A stretch of DNA of 13,948 bases. It comes from an uncultured Leucobacter sp. (GTDB lineage: Bacteria > Actinomycetota > Actinomycetes > Actinomycetales > Microbacteriaceae). Positions 7,530 to 13,948 of this stretch are shown in pieces. Made by a program: the position numbers and the translations under genes. Under the pieces are notes generated by a model. It had not been told where the DNA came from and did no database searches. It saw only the letters and a program-made list of their open reading frames with translations. The stretch lies in the NCBI GenBank assembly GCA_937872275.1, contig CALMSE010000192.1, positions 1 to 13,948 of the forward strand, given 5' to 3'. The number at the start of each line of letters is the position of its first letter. The first letter of the stretch is position 1.

Positions 7530-8420
7530 CTACTGGGCCGCGATGGCCTCGGCGGCGGGGAAGATGCCGTGCGATCGGAACGCCGTGAAATCATAGGTGG
7601 CCCAGCGCGTGGCCCACTTGGGGTCGTCCTGGCTCCAGACGATCGGGGGGCGCTCGTCGTCGAAGATGAGCTCCATGTCGGTGTAGAGCTCGACGACCGC
7701 GCCGGTGGGCTCGACGTAGTACACGGCGATGTTGTGACCCGCCCCGTGGCGCACCGGGCCCATGAGCAGCTCGCCGCCGGCCTCGAAGAGGCGGTCGCCG
7801 GCCTTGCCCAGCTCGGCGATGCTCTGCATCTGCCACGCGTGGTGGTGCATCCAACCGCGCCCCTTGATGAGCGCCACCCCGTGGTGCTCGGGGTTGCAGC
7901 GAAGGAAGTAGGCGAAGTCGTCGCCGATCACGTCGGAGACCCTGAACTCGAGCACGCGGAGGAAGAAGTCGAGCATCGCCTGCAGGTTCTGGGGGTGAAG
8001 GTTCACGTGCCCGAAGCGGTCGGGGCCGAAGCTGACGGGCACGAGTTCCACCGGCTGCATGCCGACGTAGATCTCGAAGATGAAGTTCTCGGGGCCGACG
8101 AACGAGAAGCCGTCGGCGACGCCGGGGTGCAGGGGGGTCTGGCTGAGGAAGCGGAGGCCTTCCGCCGCCACCCGGCGCCGCACGGTGTCGAGCGCTGCGG
8201 TGTCGCGCGCGACGAGGCCGATGTGCCCGAGCGCGTCGACGGGCGAGTCGAGGTAGACCAGTTCGTGATGCGCTCTTGCCCGGGAGCCGAGGAAGACGGC
8301 GTTGCCGCTGCGGCCGGTCTCGACCAGGCCGAGGATATCGCGCGAGTGCGCGAGGGAGCGCTCCATGTCGCCGGCCTGCAGGGCCACGTATCCGATCTCG
8401 CTGATCACACCGGTGCTCAT
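7530..8420 (-). CDS. extradiol ring-cleavage dioxygenase, VOC superfamily
   Basis: 296 residues in two VOC modules, the size of BphC/HsaC-type type I extradiol dioxygenases. The C-terminal module keeps the expected Fe(II) ligands: His138 (RFGHVNLH), a His in MHHHAW (192-194) and Glu244 (AVVELYTD). Second-shell residues also fit: the NPEHHGVAL histidines (179-180), His229 (HGAGHNIAVYY) and Tyr234/235. It should cleave a catechol next to the hydroxyls using O2. The ATG has AAGGAG about 6 nt upstream. It is first in the leftward operon and is followed by the Baeyer-Villiger gene. The substrate is presumably the catechol made by one of the hydroxylases here. A catechol 2,3-dioxygenase-like protein with another role is less likely, given the intact ligands. 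Confidence 0.9.
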   Translation of the reverse strand: MSTGVISEIGYVALQAGDMERSLAHSRDILGLVETGRSGNAVFLGSRARAHHELVYLDSPVDALGHIGLVARDTAALDTVRRRVAAEGLRFLSQTPLHPGVADGFSFVGPENFIFEIYVGMQPVELVPVSFGPDRFGHVNLHPQNLQAMLDFFLRVLEFRVSDVIGDDFAYFLRCNPEHHGVALIKGRGWMHHHAWQMQSIAELGKAGDRLFEAGGELLMGPVRHGAGHNIAVYYVEPTGAVVELYTDMELIFDDERPPIVWSQDDPKWATRWATYDFTAFRSHGIFPAAEAIAAQ

Positions 8421-8492
8421 GCCCGCTCCTTCGTCGTCGAACGCAGAGCCGAGCGGGCTCGTCAGGGGTGCGCGCTCGGACGAAAGCCAGAA

Positions 8493-8502
8493 TAGTGCAT
8501 AA
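8493..8502. promoter_or_regulatory. candidate operator upstream of the extradiol dioxygenase operon
   Basis: TAGTGCATAA matches TWRTGYAYWA at all 10 positions, 72 bp upstream of the dioxygenase start. A possible minus-strand -10 (TATTCT, 8494-8489) touches it, but no good -35 is seen. The rest of the 200-bp gap 8421-8620 holds an AT-rich stretch around 8500-8520, a weaker motif core (ATGCAC near 8540) and a weak 5-bp stem (8602-8606 with 8614-8618) after the regulator gene. Confidence 0.5.
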
Positions 8503-8620
8503 TTTCAAAATCCTGTACTTTTCGCAGGAGTTTGTCCTTCATGCACTGCAAGAGCAGGCGCGAGGATCGAAGGGTCGTGAGGATTCGACGCGCGGGTGGC
8601 GTCCGGGGCGGGGCCGGATA

Positions 8621-9322
8621 TCAGGCCGTGCCGTGGCGCTCGGCCTCGGGGATGAGTCCGCGCTTGAAGATGATGCGCATCGTCGCCGTGTAGTGCTCGC
8701 GCAGCAGTCTTCCGGCGAGCTTCGCATCCCGTGCGGTCACGGCGTCGAGGATCGCGCGGTGCTCCGCCTCGATGTTCCGGGTCTCGGCCTCGTCCGAGGG
8801 GATGGCCCAGCGCCGGTAGAGCGAGGTGGAGTCGGAGAGCATGGAGGCCAGGTCGATCAGCACCGGCACCTCGCAGGCCTCGATGAGCTTCGCGTGGAAG
8901 GCCGCGTGCGAGAGCATCCACGCCTCGTTGACCTGGTGCGGATCGTCCGGCCGATAGCGCGGCGTGCGCTCCATGGTGTGGTGCGCCGCGTGCACCTCCG
9001 ACTCCCATTGCAGATCGCCGCGATCGATGGCGAGTCCGATGCCGAACTCCTCGGCCAGGCAGCGCAGCTCGTTGAAGTCGGCGAGCTCCGACAGTGAGAG
9101 TTCCGGCACGAAGAAGCCGCGGTTGGGTTTGAGTTCGACGAGGCGGTCGCCGGTGAGGCGGGTCAGGGCCTCCCGCACGACTGTGCTGCTGGTGTCGTAG
9201 CGCTCGGAGAGCCCGAGCAGGAGCAGCTTCTCGCCGGGTGCCCAGCACCCCGCGAGGATGTCGGTGCGCAACTGATCGCGCACCTGCGTACTGATCGTCT
9301 CAGCTTCCCCTCGTCTCGCCAT
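8621..9322 (-). CDS. GntR family transcriptional regulator, FCD (FadR-type) subgroup
   Basis: 233 residues. The N-terminal winged helix (about 8-72) shows ISTQVRDQLRTDILAG, the recognition region TSSTVVREALTRLTGDRLVEL and the wing NRGFFV. The C-terminal all-helical FCD domain (about 78-220) shows metal-ligand positions His143 (AAFHAKL), His188 (EHRAIL) and His210 (EHYTATM). The usual Asp four residues before the first His is His139 here. The effector is probably an organic acid or pathway intermediate. The gene is divergent from the FAH operon and lies beside the dioxygenase operon, so it is the likely local repressor. No SD precedes the ATG; an in-phase -10-like TATTGT ends 7 nt upstream, suggesting a leaderless mRNA. 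Later starts would cut the DNA-binding domain. Confidence 0.92.
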   Translation of the reverse strand: MARRGEAETISTQVRDQLRTDILAGCWAPGEKLLLLGLSERYDTSSTVVREALTRLTGDRLVELKPNRGFFVPELSLSELADFNELRCLAEEFGIGLAIDRGDLQWESEVHAAHHTMERTPRYRPDDPHQVNEAWMLSHAAFHAKLIEACEVPVLIDLASMLSDSTSLYRRWAIPSDEAETRNIEAEHRAILDAVTARDAKLAGRLLREHYTATMRIIFKRGLIPEAERHGTA

Positions 9323-9334
9323 AAGTACACAATA
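9323..9334 (-). promoter_or_regulatory. putative leaderless promoter -10 and operator at the regulator start
   Basis: On the minus strand TATTGT (9334-9329, fits TAnnnT) ends just before the last 6 bases ahead of the GntR ATG, the spacing expected for a leaderless transcript starting at the A of ATG. The motif TTGTGTACTT (9332-9323, 9 of 10 to TWRTGYAYWA) overlaps it. This would give direct autoregulation. Confidence 0.45.
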
Positions 9335-9354
9335 ACGGGAGTCAGGGAAAGAGG

Positions 9355-9395
9355 TATGATTATGTATTAAAATTGACTAATGCACAATTTATGAT
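9355..9395 (+). promoter_or_regulatory. FAH operon promoter region with two candidate operators
   Basis: This AT-rich stretch contains TATGAT twice (9355-9360 and 9390-9395) and TTGACT (9373-9378). The motif occurs at 9360-9369 (TTATGTATTA) and 9378-9387 (TAATGCACAA), both 10 of 10. No -35/-10 pair has ideal spacing: TTATGT (9360-9365) and CACAAT (9383-9388) are 17 bp apart, and TATGAT at 9390 could act as an isolated -10. It lies between divergent GntR and FAH genes, so binding here could control both directions. Confidence 0.5.
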
Positions 9396-9472
9396 TAGCC
9401 TGGAGTCGCCCGGCGCACTCGCTTCGCACTCGCAGCGCGGCCCGGCCGACAGAGGCGTTGAGAGGGAATGAC

Positions 9473-10309
9473 ATGCGCTACGCAAGCTACAGGGGCACGT
9501 CCGGAAGCACGTGGGGAGCCGAGCTCGACGGGACGCTCTACGATCTCGGCCCGAGCGGCCTGAACCTCTCGGCCAGCCTCAAGCAGGCGATCGTCACGGG
9601 TGCTCTCGACCCCGCGCCCTCGCTCGACGGAGCCCCCGCGCAGGAGGTCGCGGACACCGTCTTCGAGACCCTCATCGCCGATCCCGGCAAGGTGGTCTGC
9701 GCCGGGGTCAACTACCGGACGCACCAGACCGAGACCGGCCGTGCCGACGTGCCGCACCCCACCATCTTCATCCGCTGGGCCGACACGCTCGCCCCGGCCG
9801 GCGCCGACCTCACGCTGCCTGCCGAGTCGAGCATGTACGACTACGAGGGCGAGGTCGCGCTGGTGATCTCGAAGCCCGCCGATCACGTCGCCCGGGCCGA
9901 GGCCTTCGACTACGTCGCGGGCTACGCGCTCTTCAACGATCTCTCGGCGCGGGACTGGCAGCGCCACACCGGCCAGTGGTCGCCCGGCAAGAACTTCCCC
10001 GAGAGCGGCGCCTTCGGGCCCTACTTCGTGCCGGCCGCCGACATCGACGACCTGGACGAGATGGTGCTCGAGACCCGCATCAACGGCGAGGTGAGGCAGC
10101 ACGCCAGCCTCGCCGACCTGCTCTTCGACATCCCCACCCTCATCGAGTACACCACGTCCTTCACGCGGCTCGCCGCCGGCGACGTGATCGTCACCGGCAC
10201 CCCGGGCGGCGTGGGCCTCTTCATGGACCCGCCCACCTTCCTGGCACGGGGCGACGTGATGGAGGTCGAGGCCACCGGCCTCGGCGTGCTGAGGAACGCC
10301 CTCGTCTGA
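9473..10309 (+). CDS. fumarylacetoacetate hydrolase (FAH) family protein
   Basis: 278 residues. The FAH-fold core begins at KVVCAGVNYRTH (73-84). The metal-binding acids are Glu125 and Glu127 (YDYEGEV) and Asp156 (FNDLSARDW), with Lys173 (PGKNF) and the closing TGTPGGVG (241-248). Members hydrolyse, decarboxylate, hydrate or isomerise acyl-pyruvates and 2-hydroxy-dienoates made by meta cleavage of catechols. Here it should act downstream of the VOC dioxygenase (inference); which of these reactions it catalyses is not decided by the motifs. The ATG at 9473 is chosen over the TTG at 9458 because GAGAGGGA (9460-9467) precedes it at good spacing. It is first of at least four genes transcribed rightward. 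Confidence 0.92.
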   Translation: MRYASYRGTSGSTWGAELDGTLYDLGPSGLNLSASLKQAIVTGALDPAPSLDGAPAQEVADTVFETLIADPGKVVCAGVNYRTHQTETGRADVPHPTIFIRWADTLAPAGADLTLPAESSMYDYEGEVALVISKPADHVARAEAFDYVAGYALFNDLSARDWQRHTGQWSPGKNFPESGAFGPYFVPAADIDDLDEMVLETRINGEVRQHASLADLLFDIPTLIEYTTSFTRLAAGDVIVTGTPGGVGLFMDPPTFLARGDVMEVEATGLGVLRNALV

Positions 10310-10344
10310 TCCGCCCGAAAGGGCCCGGCAGGGGCGGCGGCCCC

Positions 10345-10365
10345 GAGGCAGCCACGGGCTGCCTC
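10345..10365 (+). other. perfect hairpin between the FAH and hydroxylase genes
   Basis: GAGGCAGCC (10345-10353) and GGCTGCCTC (10357-10365) form a 9-bp perfect stem with loop ACG, ending 7 nt before the SD AGGAG (10373-10377) of the next gene. There is no T tract, so it is more likely an mRNA processing, stability or partial attenuation element than a full terminator. Confidence 0.6.
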
Positions 10366-10386
10366 CACTGAGAGGAGCGCGCTGCG

Positions 10387-12027
10387 GTGAAAGGCGGAGG
10401 AATGAACGGTCGGATCATCGTCGTGGGAGCGGGGCCGGTCGGGTTGACCCACGCACTGCTCCTGGCGGACGCCGGCGTGCCGGTCACCGTGCTCGAGCGG
10501 GCGACCGCGCCGGGAGACCTGCCGCGCGCCATCAGCATCGTCGACGAGACATTCCGCACGATGGAACTCCTCGGCATTGCCGACGAGCTGAAGGCCGAGT
10601 CGCTGACCGATACCGGCAGCCGCTACTTCGGCCGCGACGACCGCCTGCTCGCCGCGGCGAAACCCGTGCCCTCCCGCATCGGGCACCCCGCCAAGACGCA
10701 GTTCGACCAGCCGGTGATGGAGGAGCTGCTGTTCGAGCGGGCGCTCGCCCACCCCGGCGTCGACTTCCGGCTCGGCTGCACCGTCACCGATGTCTCGCAG
10801 GACCGCGACGGTGTGAGCGTCGGCTACACGGACGTCGAAGGTCGCGACGATCGCGTCGAGGGGTCCTGGTTGGTGGGTGCCGACGGCGGGCGCAGCTTCG
10901 TGCGGGACGCGCTGGGGGTGAAGCTCGTCGGCACCACCCAGACCCAGCGCTGGATCGTGATCGACCTGCTGAACGAGCGACGGTCGTACGAGAAGTACGC
11001 CGACTTCCACTGCGATGGCAAGCGTCCCTATGTGCTGGTGCCGGGCATCAAGGGCAGGCTGCGCATCGAGTACATGCTCTTCGATCATGAAGACCCCGAC
11101 GAGATGACCGCCCCCGAGAAGATCCGCGAACTGGTGCGCCCGCTGCGAGATCCCCTCGACCCGGCCGACGTGCGCCGAGCCACCGTGTACGTGGCGCATC
11201 AGCGCGTCGCCGAGCACTACCGCGCGGGTCGCGCCTTCCTCGTCGGCGATGCGGCCCACCTGATGCCTCCGTTCGCAGGGCAGGGCCTCAACGCCGGCAT
11301 CCGCGACGCCCACAACCTCGCGTGGAAGCTGGTCGAGGCCGCGCGGGGTGGCGCGAGCGAGCGCCTGCTCGACAGCTATGAGCTCGAGCGCCGCACGCAC
11401 GGGGCCAAGATGGTGAAGGTCTCCCGCCGCATCGGCGCGGTCGTGATGGCCACGGGCGGCTTCAAGACGCGCCTGCGCGACGCGATCGTGCGCGTGGTGA
11501 GCATCCTTCCGCCGGTCTACGGCTTCCTGGCCAACATGCGCTTCATCACCCCGCCCGACTACCGCGACGGGGTCGCCGTCGCGCCCGCCGCCGGGCTCGA
11601 CAGATCCCTGGCCGAACGCGTCGGCCGCGCGCTCAGCCAGCCGCGGGTGAGCGACGCCTCGGGCGGAACAGCCGGACTCGACGCCCACCTCGGCGGCGAC
11701 TGGGCGCTCATCGCGGTCGGTGCGCCCGCGGACTGCTTCGAGCGGATCGACCCCTACTGGGGGCGGATCGGGGCCCGCCTGCTTCGATTGCTGCCGCGCG
11801 GTGCCTCGATCTCCGCCGCGCCCGCGTCCGTGTCCGTGCCGGCTGAACCGGTCGAACTGATCGACGAGGAGGGGACTATCGCGCAGCCGGATGCTGGACC
11901 ATACTTGATGGCGGTGCGCCCGGACAAGTACGTGGCCGCGGTGTTCCGGCCCTCCGAGGAAGCGACGGCGGTCGCCGGGCTGCGCGTCTTCATCGACGAT
12001 CGAGAGCGCAGCGGCGAGGCCGGTTGA
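10387..12027 (+). CDS. FAD-dependent aromatic hydroxylase, MhpA-like (class A flavoprotein monooxygenase)
   Basis: 546 residues, close to the 554 of MhpA, the 3-(3-hydroxyphenyl)propionate hydroxylase. It has the ADP-binding GAGPVG (14-19), the DG motif GADGGRS (164-170) for FAD and NAD(P)H, and the GD motif LVGDAAHLMPPFAGQGLN (285-302). The C-terminal part (about 405-546) looks like the thioredoxin-like domain of this group, ending in a MAVRPDKYVAAVF-type strand. It hydroxylates a phenolic ring using NAD(P)H without a separate reductase. The GTG at 10387 has AGGAG 9 nt upstream; the ATG at 10402 has its purine stretch too close. It lies within the FAH operon and could add the second OH before ring cleavage, or process a side branch. 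Confidence 0.92.
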   Translation: MKGGGMNGRIIVVGAGPVGLTHALLLADAGVPVTVLERATAPGDLPRAISIVDETFRTMELLGIADELKAESLTDTGSRYFGRDDRLLAAAKPVPSRIGHPAKTQFDQPVMEELLFERALAHPGVDFRLGCTVTDVSQDRDGVSVGYTDVEGRDDRVEGSWLVGADGGRSFVRDALGVKLVGTTQTQRWIVIDLLNERRSYEKYADFHCDGKRPYVLVPGIKGRLRIEYMLFDHEDPDEMTAPEKIRELVRPLRDPLDPADVRRATVYVAHQRVAEHYRAGRAFLVGDAAHLMPPFAGQGLNAGIRDAHNLAWKLVEAARGGASERLLDSYELERRTHGAKMVKVSRRIGAVVMATGGFKTRLRDAIVRVVSILPPVYGFLANMRFITPPDYRDGVAVAPAAGLDRSLAERVGRALSQPRVSDASGGTAGLDAHLGGDWALIAVGAPADCFERIDPYWGRIGARLLRLLPRGASISAAPASVSVPAEPVELIDEEGTIAQPDAGPYLMAVRPDKYVAAVFRPSEEATAVAGLRVFIDDRERSGEAG

Positions 12028-12053
12028 GCTCTCGGCGCGGATGCGCCGAGAGC
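12028..12053 (+). other. perfect hairpin between the hydroxylase and esterase genes
   Basis: GCTCTCGGCGC (12028-12038) and GCGCCGAGAGC (12043-12053) pair perfectly over 11 bp around a GGAT loop. The stem begins at the first base after the hydroxylase TGA and ends where the esterase SD GAGGAAGGA begins. A purine-rich stretch follows instead of a T tract, so it is unlikely to be an intrinsic terminator. It resembles the element at 10345-10365 in position. Confidence 0.65.
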
Positions 12054-12068
12054 GAGGAAGGACCTGAG

Positions 12069-13547
12069 ATGACCGAGTTCCGTGCGATCGAGGTGCGGAC
12101 GCCCGCGGGTTCCGTCATGGGCGAGGCGCGCGGCGGCATCGTCGATTTCCGCGGCGTACGCTACGGCGACCGCGTGCGCGCCGGCGACCGCTTCTCGGAG
12201 CTCGCGGAGCCGCGTACGGCGCAGTCCGAGGGCGCCGCCTTCCCGCAGCGTCCCGGCGCGCTCGACGCTCTGCTGGGCGATGCACTCGGGGAGCTGCCGC
12301 GGAGCGACGACGCCTTCGTGCTGCGCATCCAGGCTCCCGAGGGCGCCGAGGCGCTGCCGGTGCTCGTGTTCATCCCCGGCGGCGGCTTCCTCTCGGGCGC
12401 GGCGCACGCGCGCTGGTTCGAGGGGTCGCCCCTCGTGACCGAGGGGCCGCTCGTGCTCGTCACCGTGAACTACCGCTGCGGCGCTCTGGGTCACCTGGGG
12501 CCGGAGGGTTCCCTCGGAGAGGCGAACCGGGGCCTGCGCGACCTCAAGCGGGCGCTGCGCTGGATCGGCGCGAACATCGCCGCATTCGGCGGCGATCCCG
12601 GCCGGATCACCCTCGCCGGCGACTCCGCCGGCGCGTGGTACGCGCAGGTGCTGAGCGTCGCTCCCGACATGGCGGGCCTCTTCTCGCGGACGGCGTTCGT
12701 CAGCTTCCCCTTCGAGCCGCCCCTCGACGCGCAGGGCTACGCGGTGCGCCGTGCGGCCGCCCTCGACTCCGCGGAGCCGCGCGGCGCCGGGTTCGCGGAG
12801 CTCGGCACCGAGCAACTGCTCGACGCCCAGCTCGCCGTGGCGCGGGCCTTCGCGGGCCGGGGCATGGCGCTCATGCCAGCTGCCGACGGCGTGGAGATCT
12901 CCGCCGACATCGCCGACCTCGGGGCCCGGGCCCTCGACGCCCACGTCGACGCCTTCGCGCTCATCACCACGTCGGAGGAGGCAGCGGGGTTCCTCCGCTC
13001 CGTCCCGGACGAGGCGTTCCCGTGGCCCGCGGTCGAGGGGTACCTCGCGGCCCGCTTCGAGAACCCGACGGCTGCGGCCGAGGTGCTCGAGGCGAAGCGC
13101 CCGGACGCCACTCCCAAGGAGCGCATGATCGACGCCATGACCCTGTTCCAGTTCCGCAGCGCGGCGCTCGAGATCGTCGCAGCCGCGAGCCGGGCCGGGA
13201 AACGCAGCTGGCTCGCCGAGCTGCGGCTGCAGAGCCCGCTCGACCACGCCTATTCACCCCACTGCTTCATCCTTCCGTTCCTCTTCGGCAACCGGGAGCG
13301 CTGGCACGACGCGCCCATGCTCGAGGGGATCGAAGCCACCGCCTTCGCCCGCACCAGCGCGGGCCTGCGCGAGTGGCTCCTCGGCTTCGTGCGCGGCGGC
13401 GCCCCGGAGCTCGGCGGCCTGCCGCTGCCGGCCTTCGACGCGGCGGCTCCCCTGTCGCTCGAGTTCGACGGGGAGGGAGCGCGGCTCGAGGCCCCCGCCG
13501 AATGGGGACTGGAGCCGCGCCGTGCCCCGAGGGCCGGGGGCGCCTGA
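12069..13547 (+). CDS. type B carboxylesterase
   Basis: 492 residues, typical for the bacterial carboxylesterase type B family (pNB esterase group). It has the early TPAGSVMGEARGGIVDFRGVRYG block, the oxyanion hole FIPGGGF (GGG at 104-106), NYRCGALGHL, and the nucleophile elbow GDSAG with Ser186 inside the conserved FGGDPGRITLAGDSAG run. The probable acid is Glu304 (TTSEEAAGF) and the base His398 (SPHCFILPFLFGN). No signal peptide is seen, so it is cytoplasmic. The ATG at 12069 has GAGGAAGGA (12053-12061) 7 nt upstream; the TTG at 12024 would lie in the preceding gene and hairpin. The product of the Baeyer-Villiger enzyme would be an ester, so hydrolysis of that ester is the most economical role (inference). 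Confidence 0.92.
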   Translation: MTEFRAIEVRTPAGSVMGEARGGIVDFRGVRYGDRVRAGDRFSELAEPRTAQSEGAAFPQRPGALDALLGDALGELPRSDDAFVLRIQAPEGAEALPVLVFIPGGGFLSGAAHARWFEGSPLVTEGPLVLVTVNYRCGALGHLGPEGSLGEANRGLRDLKRALRWIGANIAAFGGDPGRITLAGDSAGAWYAQVLSVAPDMAGLFSRTAFVSFPFEPPLDAQGYAVRRAAALDSAEPRGAGFAELGTEQLLDAQLAVARAFAGRGMALMPAADGVEISADIADLGARALDAHVDAFALITTSEEAAGFLRSVPDEAFPWPAVEGYLAARFENPTAAAEVLEAKRPDATPKERMIDAMTLFQFRSAALEIVAAASRAGKRSWLAELRLQSPLDHAYSPHCFILPFLFGNRERWHDAPMLEGIEATAFARTSAGLREWLLGFVRGGAPELGGLPLPAFDAAAPLSLEFDGEGARLEAPAEWGLEPRRAPRAGGA

Positions 13548-13948
13548 TGGGCGACCGGCACGGCGCCGCGCCCGATCCGCGCGTGCGGTTCGTCCTGCCG
13601 CCGCGCGAGCAGCTGTCCGAGGAGCAGGCCGAGCTCGTCGAGCGCATCGCCGGCGGGCCGCGGGCGCAGCAGGCCGGGGTCGTGCCCCTCACCGACGGCG
13701 ACGGCCGGCTGAGCGGGGTCTTCTCGCTCATGCCCATCGCCCCTGCTGTGGGCGATCGCGTACAGGCGGTGGGAGCCGCGCTGCGCTTCGAGACGCGGCT
13801 CGCGCCCCTGACCCGCGAACTCGCGATCCTGACCGTGGCCGTCGACCGCGCGAGCGACTTCGAGTGGTTCGCGCACGAGCGCGCCGCGCTCGAGGCCGGC
13901 GCGACGCCCGAGCAGCTCGACGCCGTTCGGCGCGGCGCGACGCCCGAG
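13547..13948 (+). CDS. carboxymuconolactone decarboxylase (AhpD-like) family protein, partial
   Basis: The ATG at 13547 overlaps the esterase TGA (TGATG), and the frame stays open to the window end, giving the first 134 residues. The stretch LAPLTRELAILTVAVDRASDFEWFAHERAALEAGATPEQLDAV (residues about 85-127) is split here for description: LTRELAIL, then FEWFAHERAA, then GATPEQLDAV. All three are typical of the CMD fold in the group where the AhpD Cys-x-x-Cys pair is absent. No Cys occurs in the visible part, so peroxidase activity is unlikely. Such genes often accompany aromatic catabolic operons as decarboxylases or proteins of unknown role. It is translationally coupled to the esterase. The C-terminus lies outside the window. 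Confidence 0.8.
   Translation, partial: MGDRHGAAPDPRVRFVLPPREQLSEEQAELVERIAGGPRAQQAGVVPLTDGDGRLSGVFSLMPIAPAVGDRVQAVGAALRFETRLAPLTRELAILTVAVDRASDFEWFAHERAALEAGATPEQLDAVRRGATPE

Noticed and set aside
5432..7594. Second minus-strand frame of 720 codons overlapping the Baeyer-Villiger gene
   Set aside because: The translation is Arg/Pro/Ala-rich shadow sequence; the overlapping frame at 5506-7503 carries all the enzyme motifs.
8538..8547. Additional operator-like core ATGCAC upstream of the dioxygenase
   Set aside because: Only the 6-bp core fits; the flanks do not match the AT-rich consensus, and the core alone is expected by chance.
8602..8618. Weak stem TCCGG/CCGGA after the GntR gene as a terminator
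   Set aside because: Only 5 bp with a 7-nt loop and no T tract; not distinguishable from chance in this GC-rich stretch.
10021..11688. Minus-strand open frame of 555 codons opposite the FAH and MhpA-like genes
   Set aside because: It is antisense to two genes with intact catalytic motifs, its translation shows no recognisable domain, and long antisense frames are expected in DNA of this GC content.
13898..13948. 15-bp direct repeat GGCGCGACGCCCGAG near the right edge
   Set aside because: It encodes GATPE twice within one coding frame of the decarboxylase-like protein; two copies 36 bp apart in GC-rich coding DNA are most simply chance or a local duplication, with no sign of a mobile element.

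Overview
The window is high-GC DNA in which almost every reading frame stays open, with good Shine-Dalgarno (SD) sites, frequent GTG starts and short AT-rich islands confined to promoters. This suits an actinobacterium, perhaps a member of the Microbacteriaceae; the genus is an inference and cannot be fixed from the sequence alone. There is no rRNA, tRNA, CRISPR array, insertion sequence or integrase. The whole window reads as one catabolic gene cluster for an aromatic compound, probably one carrying a ketone or ester function.

Layout. (1) Positions 1-936 (+): the possible last codons of an upstream gene, then an alpha/beta hydrolase, ending in a long hairpin. (2) 1143-4079 (+): a promoter with two candidate operators, then a 4-hydroxyphenylacetate 3-hydroxylase (HpaB)-type flavin monooxygenase and an MmgE/PrpD family enzyme. 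(3) 8420-4115 (-): an extradiol (VOC) dioxygenase, a Baeyer-Villiger monooxygenase of the 4-hydroxyacetophenone monooxygenase type, then, behind its own promoter, a flavin reductase fused to an IclR-like sensor domain. (4) 9322-8621 (-): a GntR/FCD regulator. (5) 9473 to the right edge (+), divergent from the regulator: a fumarylacetoacetate hydrolase (FAH) family enzyme, an MhpA-like class A aromatic hydroxylase, a type B carboxylesterase and a carboxymuconolactone decarboxylase-like protein cut by the window end.

How the genes may work together (inference). The Baeyer-Villiger enzyme would turn an aryl ketone into an ester and the carboxylesterase would release a phenol. The HpaB-type oxygenase, fed reduced flavin by the fused reductase, and/or the MhpA-like enzyme would hydroxylate the ring to a catechol or triol. 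The VOC dioxygenase would open it by meta cleavage, and the alpha/beta hydrolase and FAH-family enzyme would process the cleavage product. MmgE/PrpD and the decarboxylase-like protein have no obvious assigned step. The substrate is unknown.

The most striking regulatory signal is a 10-bp motif, TWRTGYAYWA, found seven times, always in the AT-rich promoter islands (before HpaB, the flavin reductase, the dioxygenase, and between GntR and FAH). Several copies sit on core promoter elements. It is the natural candidate for the operator of the local GntR protein and would make the cluster one regulon. Perfect hairpins also lie in the gaps before MhpA and before the esterase, just upstream of their SD sites.
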